Below, piece by piece: positions 35,956-47,536 of a DNA stretch of 64,000 nt. Below the pieces are notes generated by a model. It was not told the origin of the DNA and made no database searches. It worked only from the letters and a program-made list of their open reading frames with translations. How positions within the stretch are numbered: the first letter of the stretch is position 1; each line of letters begins with the position of its first letter. The stretch lies in contig CM070601.1 in the NCBI GenBank assembly GCA_036346395.1, positions 12,087,763 through 12,151,762 on the forward strand. The letters run 5' to 3'. Origin of the DNA: Hsuehochloa calcarea (lineage: Eukaryota; Streptophyta; Magnoliopsida; Poales; Poaceae). The position numbers and the translations under genes are program-made.

Positions 35956-37353
35956 TTATTCTAACCAGGTAGAGTCACATCCTGATTTTTGTAATGCAAT
36001 TCAGATGCGTGTAAATACTAAAACTTTTTTAATGCACTTTGGTGTTATCCGGAACTTTCTGGATTTTATTTGAATGCTTGTCGAGTTTTAAATTTCAAGA
36101 AATCAATTAACCAAATACAAATTTAGGTAAGGTCATGAAATTTGAAAACAAATTAAAGTGACATCTAAATCTAAATCACCAAACCAAAATTTGAAATTAA
36201 GAATGAAAGGAAAACAAAAACCTAAAATTTTGGTTCGGGCGAAAATCTAACCCGGCCCAGCTCATCCTCCTTTCTTTTGCTTCATTTTCACCCTAGGCCG
36301 GCCTATCCCTCGTTTCCTCCTTCTCGGCCCACGAGCACCAGGCCCACCGGCCACTCATCCTCATGCCATAGCCCGCGCCAGCCTCCTCCACGTGCCCTCA
36401 CACCGAGCTGCGTCGCGCCCACACGCTGTCGCAACATGCATCGCCTCGCTGCTGCCCGCACGCTTGCGCACATTGTGGGCATGTCCCCGCCCACGTCGAC
36501 ATTGTCCTCGCCCGACAACCACCCCGATGACCCGCTCTCACAACATCGCCCTTCACACGTCGCGCACGCCAGCCACAACAGTGTCTCAGGCCGCTCGCAC
36601 TGCTCGTCCATCTCGCCGCCGAGCTCCACACGAAAAATCATGCCTTGCCTCGTTCTACTTAAGTCGCAGTCGAGCTCCTCATCGAGATCGCATCCACCTC
36701 CACTTCATTTTCCCCTATCCCTCCTCCTCCACCCTACACTAGAAAAGGAGAACCGAGTCGAGGCGCCCAACATCCTCTGTTCCGGCTGCCCTGCCCAGCT
36801 TGCGTCGCCGTTTTGGTGAGCCTAGACCAACACCACCATGCCCTTTGGCATCGCCTCGGCGTCCTCTTACCCATGCTCACCTCCCTTCCCTCTCTATGCA
36901 GCAAGAGCGCCGGGAATGCCATGTCCTTCTTCCTCTACCATGCCTAGCCACCCGACACCGCCACCTTCACCTAGCCATTTCGTCCTCTCCGATTAGCTCC
37001 TTCCACATCCTCTCATGTTGAAACTTATTCCCAAGCACCCTCTAATTCTCCCCTGAAGTAATTTTGAGCTCCCTCGTCTAAAGCTCGCTAGTGACTTCGT
37101 CTTCCTTGCGTACGGCCAAAACCACCGCCATTTTTCGATCGATGTGTCCCAACTTGATTCCTCCCACCTAGAGCATCCCCTCACCCTCCTCATCCTTTTT
37201 CCATCCCTCACTCGAGCTATCCTTCTCTGTAGCGCCACCGCCGCATGGACCTCACCACGCCGCGTCGGGTCGCCATCGCCAAACCATCTTGGATGTTCCC
37301 TGCCTCCGCGGTCCACACCGTTGAGATCCCCTTGCTCAAATCATGCTCATGAG
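35956..37353. mobile_element. Gypsy LTR-like sequence (left part)
   Basis: Begins near GTCACATCCTGATTTTTG, resembling the TGTCACATCC start of long grass gypsy LTRs. It passes from AT-rich sequence into a C-rich block (36240-37330) full of overlapping pseudo-frames. It is interrupted at 37354 by a copia element and appears to resume at 39638. Confidence 0.45.
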
Positions 37354-37719
37354 TGTTAGCGTATATTTGTTGATTGGTGTTGACAGGCACACGAGCACCT
37401 CATTCCCGCCGTGCATGACGCGCTACAAATGCGACGCATGGCGCTGCTGGCTCTGCGGTCACCCGCAAATCACAAGAGCAAGGATCAGGGAATGGTCTCC
37501 CGTAATCACAGGAGCCAGGATTAGTCTGCGGCAACAACCAAGATTTTTTCTATATTTAGCTTGCGTGCATGTCGCTCCATCGCCTGCATGCATGTCACTC
37601 CATCGCCTGCATGCATGTCACTCCATGTTTGTTGCTTCTCCTGTGTAATCTATTTATGTACCAATCCTTGCTAATAGAAATTATCTTTAGTGTGAATATT
37701 CAATTCTTTCACGCTTTCA
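37354..37719 (+). repeat. 5' LTR of the hairpin copia element (366 bp)
   Basis: TGTTAGCG at the start and TTTCA at the end. Contains three copies of a 24-bp unit with TGCATGCATGTC near 37563-37625; the 3' LTR has two. Confidence 0.9.
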
Positions 37720-37859
37720 TGGTATCACGAGACGGTTCGCTTCTGCGGCCTCTCCGCTTCCGCAAACCTTAGCCATCGCCGACCACCGCGACTGCCGTCA
37801 CTGGCTTCTCCTTGCCGCACGCCCGCATGCGCTCGCCGGTTATCCACTACATCTCGCCA

Positions 37860-38400
37860 TGGCTCCTGAGGACGAAGCACGCTTGAAGCGCGAGGAGGAC
37901 GAACGCGCTGCTCGCGAGGCCGCCGAAACCGAGCGCGCCGCGAACATGCGCGCTCTTGCCGTCGCCAACGCGCAGTGACCTCCACGCCCAGGCTGTTGCC
38001 GTGCAGTCCATCAAGACCCTGGTGCCCGTCGTCCTCGACATCGACTCCGCCAACTACAACAAATGGTCGAACCTCTTCCTCAACACCCTCGACAAGTATA
38101 CCTCGATGCCAAGTTCCGAAACTTCATCCCAGGAGACTTGTCCATTACGGACTATTATCGCCAACTGAAGGGCATGGCAAACGCCCTCGGCGATCTTGGC
38201 GAGCCCGTACCTGACCAGACCTTCGTCCTCAACGTCCTTCGCGGCCTCAACGACAAGTTCTCCTACATGACGGCGCTCCTCAAGCGACAGAAGCTCTTTC
38301 CGTCGTTTATAGAGGTTCGTTCCGATCTGCTTTTGGAGGAGCTTACCATGGCTAACAAGTCGTCTGCATCTTCTGCATATGCCTTCCTTGCTGGCACGTA
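37860..38400 (+). pseudogene. Copia gag, plus-strand copy (deleted)
   Basis: Starts at the ATG at 37860 (MAPEDEARLKREEDERAARE) with an acidic/basic helix. After a frameshift it gives SIKTLVPVVLDIDSANYNKW, then FRNFIPGDLSITDYYRQLKG, LGEPVPDQTFVLNVLRGLND and SFIEVRSDLLLEELTM. This is the UBN2-type gag of copia elements. About 200 bp present in the reverse copy (the DDHVLSDDGDPDDATW to WLGLEQQFLGNKE part) are missing here. No intact frame. Confidence 0.85.
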
Positions 38401-38862
38401 GGAGAACTTGTCGTTGAGGCCGCGAAGGACGTTGAGGACGAGGGTCCGGTTAGGTACGGGCTCGCCAAGATCGCTGAGGGCGTCCGCCATGCCCTTCTGT
38501 TGGTGACAATAGTCCGTAATGGACAAGTATCCTTGGATGAAGTTTCGGAACTTGGCGTCGAGGTAGAGCGCACGAGTTTCCTTGTTGCCAAGGAATTGTT
38601 GCTCAAGGCCGAGCCAGACGGAGCGTGCCGTAGCCTCGCGGTGCATGATGAGCTCCTGGAGGTCTGATGAAATCGTGCCGTAGAGCCACGACTTGACCGT
38701 GCAGTCAAGCTGTGACCACGTGGCGTCGTCCGGATCACCGTCGTCGGAGAGAACGTGGTCGTCGAGGGTATACTTGCCGAGGGTGTTGAGGAAGAGGTTA
38801 GACCATTTGCTGTAGTTGGCGGAGTCGATGTCGAGGACGACAGGCACCAGGGTCTTGATGGA
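38007..38862. repeat. Large inverted repeat (arms 38007-38266 and 38398-38862)
   Basis: The left arm (260 bp) starts TCCATCAAGACCCTGGTGCC. The right arm (465 bp) read on the minus strand starts the same way and ends TTCTCCTAC, like the left arm. The spacer is 131 bp (38267-38397). The right arm carries an extra block of about 200 bp, which would bulge from a folded RNA. Matching parts are highly similar by eye. Confidence 0.92.
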
Positions 38863-38916
38863 CGCAGTCTTTCTTGGGGACAATCTTATCTCCTGGTCTT
38901 CAAAGCGGCAGCACAC
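38263..38916 (-). pseudogene. Copia gag, minus-strand copy (217 codons open)
   Basis: Open from 38916 to 38263. Reads SIKTLVPVVLDIDSANYSKW, the segment missing in the plus copy (LDDHVLSDDGDPDDATWSQL, AREATARS-type sequence and GLEQQFLGNKETRALYLDAK), FRNFIQGYLSITDY and VLNVLRGLNDKFSY. It is therefore the more complete gag of the two, but it points against the LTR promoter direction and has no start region or nucleocapsid. Confidence 0.85.
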
Positions 38917-39289
38917 AGTCTCTCGCTCCAGTGCTGAAGCTGAGTATCGGGCTGTCGCTAATGCTGTGGCTGAGACTTCTTGGCTACGCCAGTGACTACA
39001 TGAGCTCCATTGCTCGCCCCAGCGTGCTACTGTTGTCTATTGTGACAATATCAGTGCAATCTATCTCTCTACCAATCCAGTGCAGCATCAGCACACCAAA
39101 CACATTGAGATTGACTTGCATTTTGTCCGGGACCGTGTGGCTGCCGGAGCAGTGCGTGTTCTTCATGTGCCTGTCTCTTCCCAGTACGCCGATGTCTTCA
39201 CCAAAGGCCTGCCATCTTCGCCATTCACGATGTTCAGGTCCAGTCTGAACGTCCGCTCTGCTCCCGCTCCGACTGCGGGGGCGTGTTAG
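38870..39289 (+). pseudogene. Copia RNase H C-terminus
   Basis: Plus-strand sequence across one or two frameshifts: LISWSSKRQHTVSRSSAEAE, YRAVANAVAETSWL, VVYCDNISAIYLSTNPVQHQ, HTKHIEIDLHFVRDRV, VFTKGLPSS. The SSAEAEY and KHIEIDLHFVRD motifs are diagnostic for the end of copia polyproteins. The stop overlaps the start of the 3' LTR. Confidence 0.88.
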
Positions 39290-39632
39290 CGTATATTTGT
39301 TGACTGGTGTAGACAGGCACACGAGCACCTCATTCCCGTCGTGCATGACGCGCTACAGACGCGACGCATGGCGCTGCTGGCGCTACGGTCACCCGCAAAT
39401 CACAAGAGCAAGGATCAGGGAACAGTCTCCCGTAATCACATGCAGGAGCCAGGATTAGTCTACGGCAACAACCAGGATTTTTTTTCTATATTTAGCTTGC
39501 GTGCATGTCGCTCCATCGCCTGCATGCATGTCGCTCCATGTTTGTTGCTTCTCCCGTGTATTATATTTATGTATCAATCCTTGCTAATGGAAATGATCTT
39601 TAGTGTGAATATTCAATTCTTTCACGCTTTCA
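39284..39632 (+). repeat. 3' LTR of the hairpin copia element (349 bp)
   Basis: TGTTAGCG to TTTCA, followed by the ATGAG target-site duplication at 39633-39637. Confidence 0.9.
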
Positions 39633-39637
39633 ATGAG

Positions 39638-40550
39638 TGCCTCGTTTTTCTCCCCTCTCCCTCCCCAGCATCGCTACCGCCTTAGGCTAGGTCGTCGTAG
39701 CCACAGGAGGGTTGCTGGTACCATGGGAACCATTTTGGGGCTCCGGTGTTATCACCGAGGCCCAGCTCTCTGGCGCTAAGCTTAGCCGAGCGTGCCCATG
39801 GCGTCTCCTCTGTCCCGGTGCGAATTGGAGGAGAAACATTGTAGCAAAGTCATTAAGTGTTAATGATGTAGTTAGTAAGTAGTTTAATTACCGACTAATG
39901 TTAATATGACACGTGGACCCGAGGTGATTAGAAAATCTAATTAGAACTCAATTTAAGTACTAAGTCTCTGACATGTGGCCCCACCCTTTTAAATGCAATG
40001 TGTAGACCTGGTTCATGGGATGATAACATTGAACTGTTGGCCCATGGCCTAGACACTGTTCTCGTGGACTGAGTCCACGAGGACCGTTGCCCTATCTATC
40101 AGTGACTCGTGATTTTTTTAAGAAAATAATTAAAATAGAAAATAAAAACCCTAGAAAATAAAAACCCCATCTGACAATGATTGTTGACATTTTTAGTTCC
40201 CCTGGCCCCACATGTAAGTCGCAGTAAGAATTTCTAATGGTAAAATAAAATAAAAATCGGTGGACCCCAACTGTGAGTGAGAGGCACTCTCTCCTCCGTT
40301 TATGTTTGGGATTTTCCTTGAATTCAAATTTTGGAGAGTCTGTTCTCCCTCGTGTTAACTCTAAATTTGACAATTCTTGTTTATAAATTTATTTAAATTC
40401 AAAATCTACCCAACAATATGGAATAAATAAATAAATAAATTTTAGAGTTCTGAATAGTAAATCCGGGTCAGAACAGGATTGGCCTGGTTGGGATCACCAA
40501 GTTCGTAAGTGGGGTGGCGACACACAGGCAACCAACCCGTCCGTAAAATA
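39638..40550. mobile_element. Gypsy LTR-like sequence (right part)
   Basis: Probable continuation of 35956-37353 after the copia insertion. It holds AT-rich DNA with GACACGTGG-type tracts, an AATAAATAAATAAAT run at 40423-40440 and a GGGTGGCGACA-like end near 40515. No coding domain. Confidence 0.35.
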
Positions 40551-41089
40551 TGTGTCATCACCGTATACACAAGTAGTGGGAAGGGGTCCTGCAATTCACT
40601 GTAGTTTTTCCTTCAAAATCAACTTAACCCATCTCTTATTTCCCCTGTTTTGCGAAAAGAAGCTAGCATGCGCACTGTATCATGAATGTATAAATCCTAT
40701 ATGTACAGTAGCAGGAGCCAGTGCATCGAGAGAAGAAAACCTACGAGTTACAGTGTCGTTGTACCTTGGTGCCGCACACTATACACGTTGGGAGATTTGC
40801 ACAAGCACAGAAGCACGTTTCGCACTTGGCAGCCGGGTCGCGTGGAGGGCTTTCGCGCCGTTACATCTTGGTACGTTACGTACGTGACCACTGTGCCAGC
40901 GAAAATAAGCGTGCGTGCGAGACACCGTCGCTATCAAACGTCGAGCTCGACCGATCAACCCGTAAATGCAAACCCAGGAACTATTAAGTATTTAATTAAC
41001 CTACAATTAAGCGGCTGACAATGTCGTTAGCAATACTATATGGGATTTGCCATTTATAAGTTATCTGAACGTCGCCGTTCCACAGCAGG
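40551..41089. other. Intergenic, no gene seen
   Basis: No recognisable domain; the overlapping frames here have no family resemblance. Confidence 0.4.
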
Positions 41090-41660
41090 ATGCTAGCTTG
41101 GACCGGTACGTCTACGTAGAGGTGGGTACTGGATCGGACCGTACCGGTATGGTCTAGGCCCACCGTATTTCGGGTCGTATCGTGCCGTGCCAGCTCACCC
41201 CACCGTGCTGTGCTGTGTCGGTCCGCCTCGTCTCTCTGATCAGACTCAGGCACGCCCAAAGCCCACCATGACGGGATCGTGCCGTACCGGCCTAAGCCTA
41301 ACCCTAAGAAACTATAGACGCCTGAGAAAACGACAACCGCCGCCGCCGTCCAGGAAGATAAATTCACCCGTGGGCCAGGCCGGGTGGCAGAAAGGGATGA
41401 TTGGTTGAGTTAGACCGGTGTGGGGGAGTAATTGGGCCAGTCTGAGGGAGGGATTGGGTTAGAACGAAAATGTTAGGCCTATTTTGTGTCGTGCCGGCCC
41501 AAGCACAGTCCAATTGATCGTGCCGTGCCTCCTAATGGGCCGCATTCTCAGACCCAGCCTGTTGTTCTTGTCGTGTCAGCCGGTCCATCACGTACCATAC
41601 CGTATCGTGCCATACTTAAACCGTATTGTGCCGACGGAACTTCGAACCAACCCAAAACCA
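41090..41660. repeat. Probable non-autonomous DNA transposon rich in CGTGCCG/CCGTACCG
   Basis: Both ends are dense in short motifs (TCGTGCCGTGCC, GACCGTACCGGTATGG on the left; CGTACCATACCGTATCGTGC on the right). They occur in both orientations, as in the subterminal regions of grass hAT-type elements. Exact ends and target-site duplication not found. Confidence 0.35.
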
Positions 41661-43069
41661 AGTTCCAACTCTACGTTCACGTGAGCCACACGAAATCGGG
41701 GCCGCCCCGCTGACGATTCCTTCTCGCGTTCGCTCGCTGGTCGCGCGCTGCGGTTTTTCGTTCTCTTTTCCGGCACGCATGAGCATGACCAACCTGCACC
41801 GCACTGCGCCCTCGCAGCAAAAGCATCGTGTGGCTTCGACGCTGCTGGGTTAGTGAGTTGACGGCGAGGTGTGCGAAACGTGGCTCGAAGCAAAAACGTG
41901 ACGGGACGGGCTGGGCCTAACGCACAGTTGCTTGCGGGCTGTTGGTGAGCCGGGCTGCTGTCTATAGCCCTGGATACTGGTCCTCGCAGTTCCTTTTTGC
42001 TGGGCCGTCAAAAGAGCTCCTAAGTACTTTCTGGCCCGTTTGCTTGGCTGAGTTTGGAAGGTGCAAACCGATTACATTATGGGCTCTTGGATTTGTACAT
42101 GTGCTACGTACTATTCGAGCTGTACAGGCGACAAGTAGTAACTGACGAGATTCCTGTGCACCAGCACGGCAACCCCAATTTAACACGAAATATGAGATGA
42201 GGTGTCTCTCACTAATAGTAGTACAGTAGTAGTGCAGTACTATGGCAAGAGTAAGTATCGTAGCATTGTAGTAAAGATACTGTTCTTGTAACTAGTGTAG
42301 CAAACCATGTTGGACCTCGGTTGCAAATTTTTTTGGTCGACCGAACTGAACTCCTCAGACAAAATGAAGTGGATGTTAGTTTTGAGAACCCGGCAGGGAA
42401 GAAAGGACTTTTGGTGGGACAATTGAGGTATAGATATATATGGTGTGCACGCCCGACAGATCGACTCACTCCAGCTGCAACACTGCTACTGAAGAGAAAA
42501 CCGCACTTTCTTTCCAGCCGCAGGCTGACTGCTCCCTGCCAGACAGCGTTGGATGCAAGTGGCCTGCGGCGTGCGCACGGGCAGGTGGCAGCTGCAACCT
42601 TGTGCTTTTAGGTGCATTAGCCAGGTCGTGTGTGTACATGCTGTTGCCTGTGGTTTCAACTCAGGTGTTTATTTTTCTCTCTTTAGATTTCTAACAAGGA
42701 AATGTAGATTTTTCCTAGAGCGAAAACGTAGAATAATTAGACAGAATCAATAAAATTTGATTCAAATACAACATGACGTGTATAATCCCTAACGCTCCAA
42801 CCTTTCGATTTGAGATCAGATCAATGCATACTCGTATGAGTAATTCAAGTGCGTATCATCTTACAAGAAGCCTTACTAAATCCCTCTTAAGTACGATCAG
42901 AGCATTCGTTGATGAGAGAAATTTGAACAGAAGCGCCCTACCACCTTGTCACCCTTTTTATGAGCAACAACCCCTATACTAGATCACAATTATGAGATAC
43001 GACATAATCGTGCACGGTATCAAAAACGGTGTAAACGAATCATGTAAAGAGTGTTGTATTTCGAGGGTC
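41661..43069. other. Intergenic, no gene seen
   Basis: Mixed sequence; frames are short and unlike known families. Confidence 0.4.
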
Positions 43070-44560
43070 ATTTAGTAATCTCTCAATAGAGAACATAATA
43101 AATGGAAAAAGAAAAGGTAAAGAATTGATGGGGCCCACCTGTCATTGAGTGAAAGGGAGGATAAGGTTGGATACTTTGTTTCCAACCCTATCTGGGAGGC
43201 CCGTGGCTTGGGGTTCTCCCCTTTCGCGAGCGATGGCGGGTGTAGCGGCCCAGACGCTTTGTGTGCCGGCTGTTGGCAGCGGCAGCGTGGCCTCCTCTTC
43301 TTCTTAAGGCAGCCTCCTCTTATTCTTCCTACACGTCGGTACACAGAGAGTTCTTCCCTTTTTTGTTCCCCTCTCTTCCGATTTAGCTTCGGGGGTTTTG
43401 GGCTATGCGAGCTGCTGCGCCACCGTGGTTGGTCACAACTCTGTCGATAGCAAGGTTTGGTTCCTCCTCCTCCTTGTGCACTCTATGTTCGTTTCTTGTG
43501 CCATTTCTCTGTTGAGGTTGTTGTGAGGAACCGGGGTGGTTGTGCCGTTTAGGCTTGGACCCGACTGGCTCTGGCTTGATCTACAAGAGAAGGGAGGCTT
43601 CGGTTTGCTGATTTTGCTCCTTGGGTGCATTCAGTCGGTGCATCTTGATGTGGTTCTTGTGCGGCATTTTCTTGTACCTCGACTTCACAATTTGGTGTGT
43701 CCCGAATTGTGGATTGGCATTGTATCTCCGACGATCTTGTCCATTCTTCATGACACAGCGGGACGATTGGTTTCTGAGTCAGCGCCTTTGGCATGCCTTG
43801 CTCGGTTTTGACTCGACGGCTTTGAGTGCCATCCACACCGTGAGTTTGATCCTTCTAAAAAATTTCTTTACTTTGCATAGTGTGTTGTGCTAGTAGGAAT
43901 TTCAAATTGAATTTGTTTTGCACTAGCACTGGGGGACCTTGCATTGTATTGTATGTGGGCTCAATATAGATTCGATGATGAATTGATGTCAAATTAAGAT
44001 TGAATATGACAATTGGATATAAATTAGTCTTGATCTTGTATATTACTTGTTGTTTTTCTATTGTGTCATGCAATTCATGCTTGTCTATTCACTATGATCT
44101 ATCTCATTTCGGTTACTGTTGTTTGCTCACTGTGATTAATCTTCAGTCTCTGTTGTATGTTCATTGTGATTAATCTTCAGTCTCTGTTGTCTGTTCATTG
44201 TGATTCATTTGTCACTGTTACACATTCTTGCCTATTGGTATATTGTGTAGTTGAGTCAATTGTCTGTTGTCTAGTGAATTCAGAATTGATGATTTGCTTT
44301 TTGTGACTGATTGACTAGCAAGATTTTACTTGAGCTCAAGGCCTAATTTATTTCAAAGTAATTGTCATATTTAATTTGTGATTGAATTTTGACCCAAGTG
44401 TCGAGGAGGCCAAGATTACATCTTAAGCAACCCGACATGTGAGAGCAATAAGTAAACAACTATATCTGAGCATTATGTTACTTTTGTATGTTTTCAAGTT
44501 CCATCTCTTAAGCATATTATCATATTTAATTGACATGAGGAGATTACATGTTTATATATC
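43070..44560. mobile_element. Gypsy LTR-like sequence
   Basis: C-rich pseudo-coding block (43130-43840), then AT-rich sequence with three near-repeats of TCATTGTGATT(A/C)AT (44120-44210) and a GTCGAGGAGGCCAAGATTAC tract at 44400. The composition and order match other long gypsy-LTR-like stretches in the window. Boundaries not fixed. Confidence 0.3.
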
Positions 44561-47536
44561 ATTTATGTCATTTATATACTGCTAGAAATATGTTTCAATA
44601 ATCATAATTATTTGATGGAATAATATATGAATATTTGCTAAAACCGCTAATTTTACAACAAAGAGAACTGAAATAACGGCACCAAAACAATCACGCCAAG
44701 AGAGAAAGTTGGCAAAGTCGATCGCAACTTTCTTAAGCACAACCTCAAAAAAGTACAAGAGACTGTCGCTCTTTCGTAACTCTTTCGAACCTTTAAACAC
44801 TCTCAGATCATTGTCCTATACAAGAATCTAACGTAAAAGAATAACCTAGCATTTAATCCTTTCGCGCGCCTCCTGCTTTGGATGAGTTGATTTGTAACTT
44901 GGGTTTTCCATGACTACCCTTCATAGCTTTATACAGTACCTCCTAATCCTATTAGAATTCATATAAAAATTCTTGTAAACACACCTCTCCAAATTATAGT
45001 TGATTAGGATATAAAACATCGTAATCAACAATCAATATAGTGCAGTCTCCATGGATAAAAACTAACTAGAAACTTTTGCAGATGAAAGGAATGTGTAGTT
45101 TTCAGTCATTTCGCTGCCTGAAACTTGCAACAAGTCAGAGCTTGCGTCAATTCTTTGCAGCCAGGACAATCAAGGTCCGCAGTTCCAAACTCGTATCAGG
45201 GTCTCAAATCAAGTACCCGTCCAACTATATGTTGGTCTCGACATTTCTATCATCCCATAGTTGTTCCAGCATTGCAAGCAATGATTCTGCTTTTTAATCC
45301 ATTGAAAATCACAAGTCAAAACATTTTATCCTCGTTGCCAAAGCAGCAAAGGACATTAGTCATAACTCATAAGTATCTTTTGGCAGTTTTACTTTTGGAT
45401 GGTCATGACCGAGAACGCACGCAGAACAGTTTGCTACATCTACATGTGCCACTGCAGGTGGGCCCGGGGGGCATAGTTGATGACCAGTTGGATAGGTGTA
45501 GTCGTACTATTGTTCGGCCAGACTGTTTTTTGTTTGCCCCACTCGAACGGTGTGTGCTAGTACATGGTACTCCATTTTCACATTTTGCTGCAACTAGGAT
45601 AGGATCCTAGAAAGGAACTGGAACACACATCTCCCGGTAGGTTAAAAACGCAGTGAAGTTTTTATCATTAGTAGCTGTATTAACGACCCGAGAATCAGTT
45701 ATTGAGTTACTAATGCAGCCCATATTTGTTGATACATGAGCTCTTCTTTATATTTGATGATCTATGTAACTTGTAAGGACCGGTTCCTAAGGGGGGAAAA
45801 AAAGGCTGCAATTTTGAGTAGTCTTATGCCAGTTCAGTGAGTTGAGCATGAAACGAATGGAATTCTCGTGCAGGAAATAATTCATCCCTCTGGAGTGTAG
45901 TTTATGTTTTGTTCGTTTTAAAAGCTAATCCTTGTTATTAAATCGCTTCTACTTACTAGTCAACATTATACCCAAGAATGTCCGTCTGAAAGACACCTTA
46001 AAATATTGTGGTTGCGTTTGACCTAGCGACCTGGAATCTTTGTACACTTGTAGATTTGATTTAGTTTGCTAAGTGGGCTCATCACTCGAGGTTAGCCGTG
46101 TCTTAACTAAGAAAATGTCAGCTTCTTCTTTGTCTTCTTGTGCACATTGACGCTCCAAAGTCTGAAGATATCATATTAATCTGCCAGTGGCTATCACGTG
46201 ACACTAGGCATTTGAAAAGTGCATTTTCCATTTATATATTTTAAACTTTTTGTCATATGTGAACTAGGAGCACCGTCCGTTTCAAACTTCCTGACACAAT
46301 AATTGACAAAAGGAGAAAACATTACTCTCAAGTGCTACCGTTAGCAGTAAATTGACACTTTCTAGTGTTGTCCGTATGCAACAACCGTCTCTTCACTTTG
46401 ACCCTACTCATCAGTTGGACACAAGCCACAGCCAAACATCCAACCAAAGGTAGAGACACCTGCTCTGTATGTGTCTGAAGCAAGTTCATACCACTGTCAC
46501 TACAATTGCCAGATAATTTGACTATATGATGCTCGGTGTTAATGGCATAGCAAGTACAATATTACATCTGTATTTTCAATTACTGCAGTTGTATTAGCTA
46601 CACACGCAACATTTCACTTTTTTCTTTCTTTCTTAGGGGAACACGGGAATTTTTCCAGTTCCTTTGAAAATGAATTGATTCCTATAGAATTCATGTGTTC
46701 CAAATAGACCCTTAGGTTATACTCCACCTTCAGCATATGAAAGTTGAAGTGGAGAACTTTTTGGACAAAAGTATGAAATTTTCACTCAATTTCATCTTAA
46801 GCATCGGTTTTTAAGCTCTAAAAGTGCAGTATATAGCAGAGGATACTAATCATTTTGGATTAGACCGGTCCAAATTCCAACAAAACCCCCACAGAAATAC
46901 AGCTAGACTGACCGAGCAAACAAGCAAAAAAAGGAGAGATCACCAAAGAAAGCTTCCCCTCTGACACAGCTAGCCAGCTACACATCACACACTAAACAAA
47001 AGCTTGAGATGTCTCTCTTTTCATCTCTTGGCCCCTCTACTCTCCAGTCTCCCAATTCCAACGTTTGACTCATCTGCCCTCTTGTTCTAGATCCCTCCAC
47101 CATTTTTTTTTGTTTGATATAGCGTTTGGTTTAAGAAGGGTTCACAAGTGACAAGAACAGTCAGGCAGTCTTTGGGTCTAGCTGATCCATGCCAGTTTCT
47201 TGATTAGGAAGAGGAATTACATGGAGCAGTCATATCTTGAGCAAGAGTTGGAATAGTGGGATTCTCTTTTTGTTCTCTAGCATTTGTCCATGATTGTTCT
47301 TGAGCTGTGGCAAAGGCACTGTTAATCCCTTCAAGATTCAGCAAGTCAGGAAGATTTGGATGTAGCCATTAATGCTCTTTCATGAGAGCAAGAATTGGAC
47401 CGCCTAGTTCAAGATTTTTGCATTTATTTTGAGTTTTTTGTACCGCAAGAGAGAGGCATTCAAGACGAGCGGATGCACTGTACTAGACTCGGAAAGAATT
47501 GAGTTAATACTTTTTTTTTCTTGTGAGCGTGGAGAT
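44561..47536. other. Intergenic and TRM gene upstream region
   Basis: Mostly AT-rich. The frame at 45125-45610 has no family resemblance. The last 600-700 bp before 47537 are expected to hold the TRM promoter and 5' leader, including a T-rich stretch near 47100. No clear TATA box singled out. No RNA gene seen. Confidence 0.4.

Larger units (their letters stand above)
37354..39632 (+). mobile_element. Non-autonomous copia element with an internal gag inverted repeat
   Basis: 5' LTR 37354-37719 and 3' LTR 39284-39632, both TGTTAGCG...TTTCA, flanked by perfect ATGAG target-site duplications (37349-37353, 39633-39637). A TGGTATCA primer-binding site follows the 5' LTR directly, and a GCGGGGGCG purine-rich tract precedes the 3' LTR. 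Inside are a plus-strand gag 5' part, then the same gag region in reverse, then the RNase H C-terminus on the plus strand. Protease, integrase and reverse transcriptase are absent, so it could move only with help. The LTRs differ by several substitutions and by one 24-bp repeat unit, so the insertion is not recent. Confidence 0.92.

Noticed and set aside
45125..45610. 161-codon plus-strand frame
   Set aside because: No domain, mixed composition, no promoter or intron context; a chance open frame.
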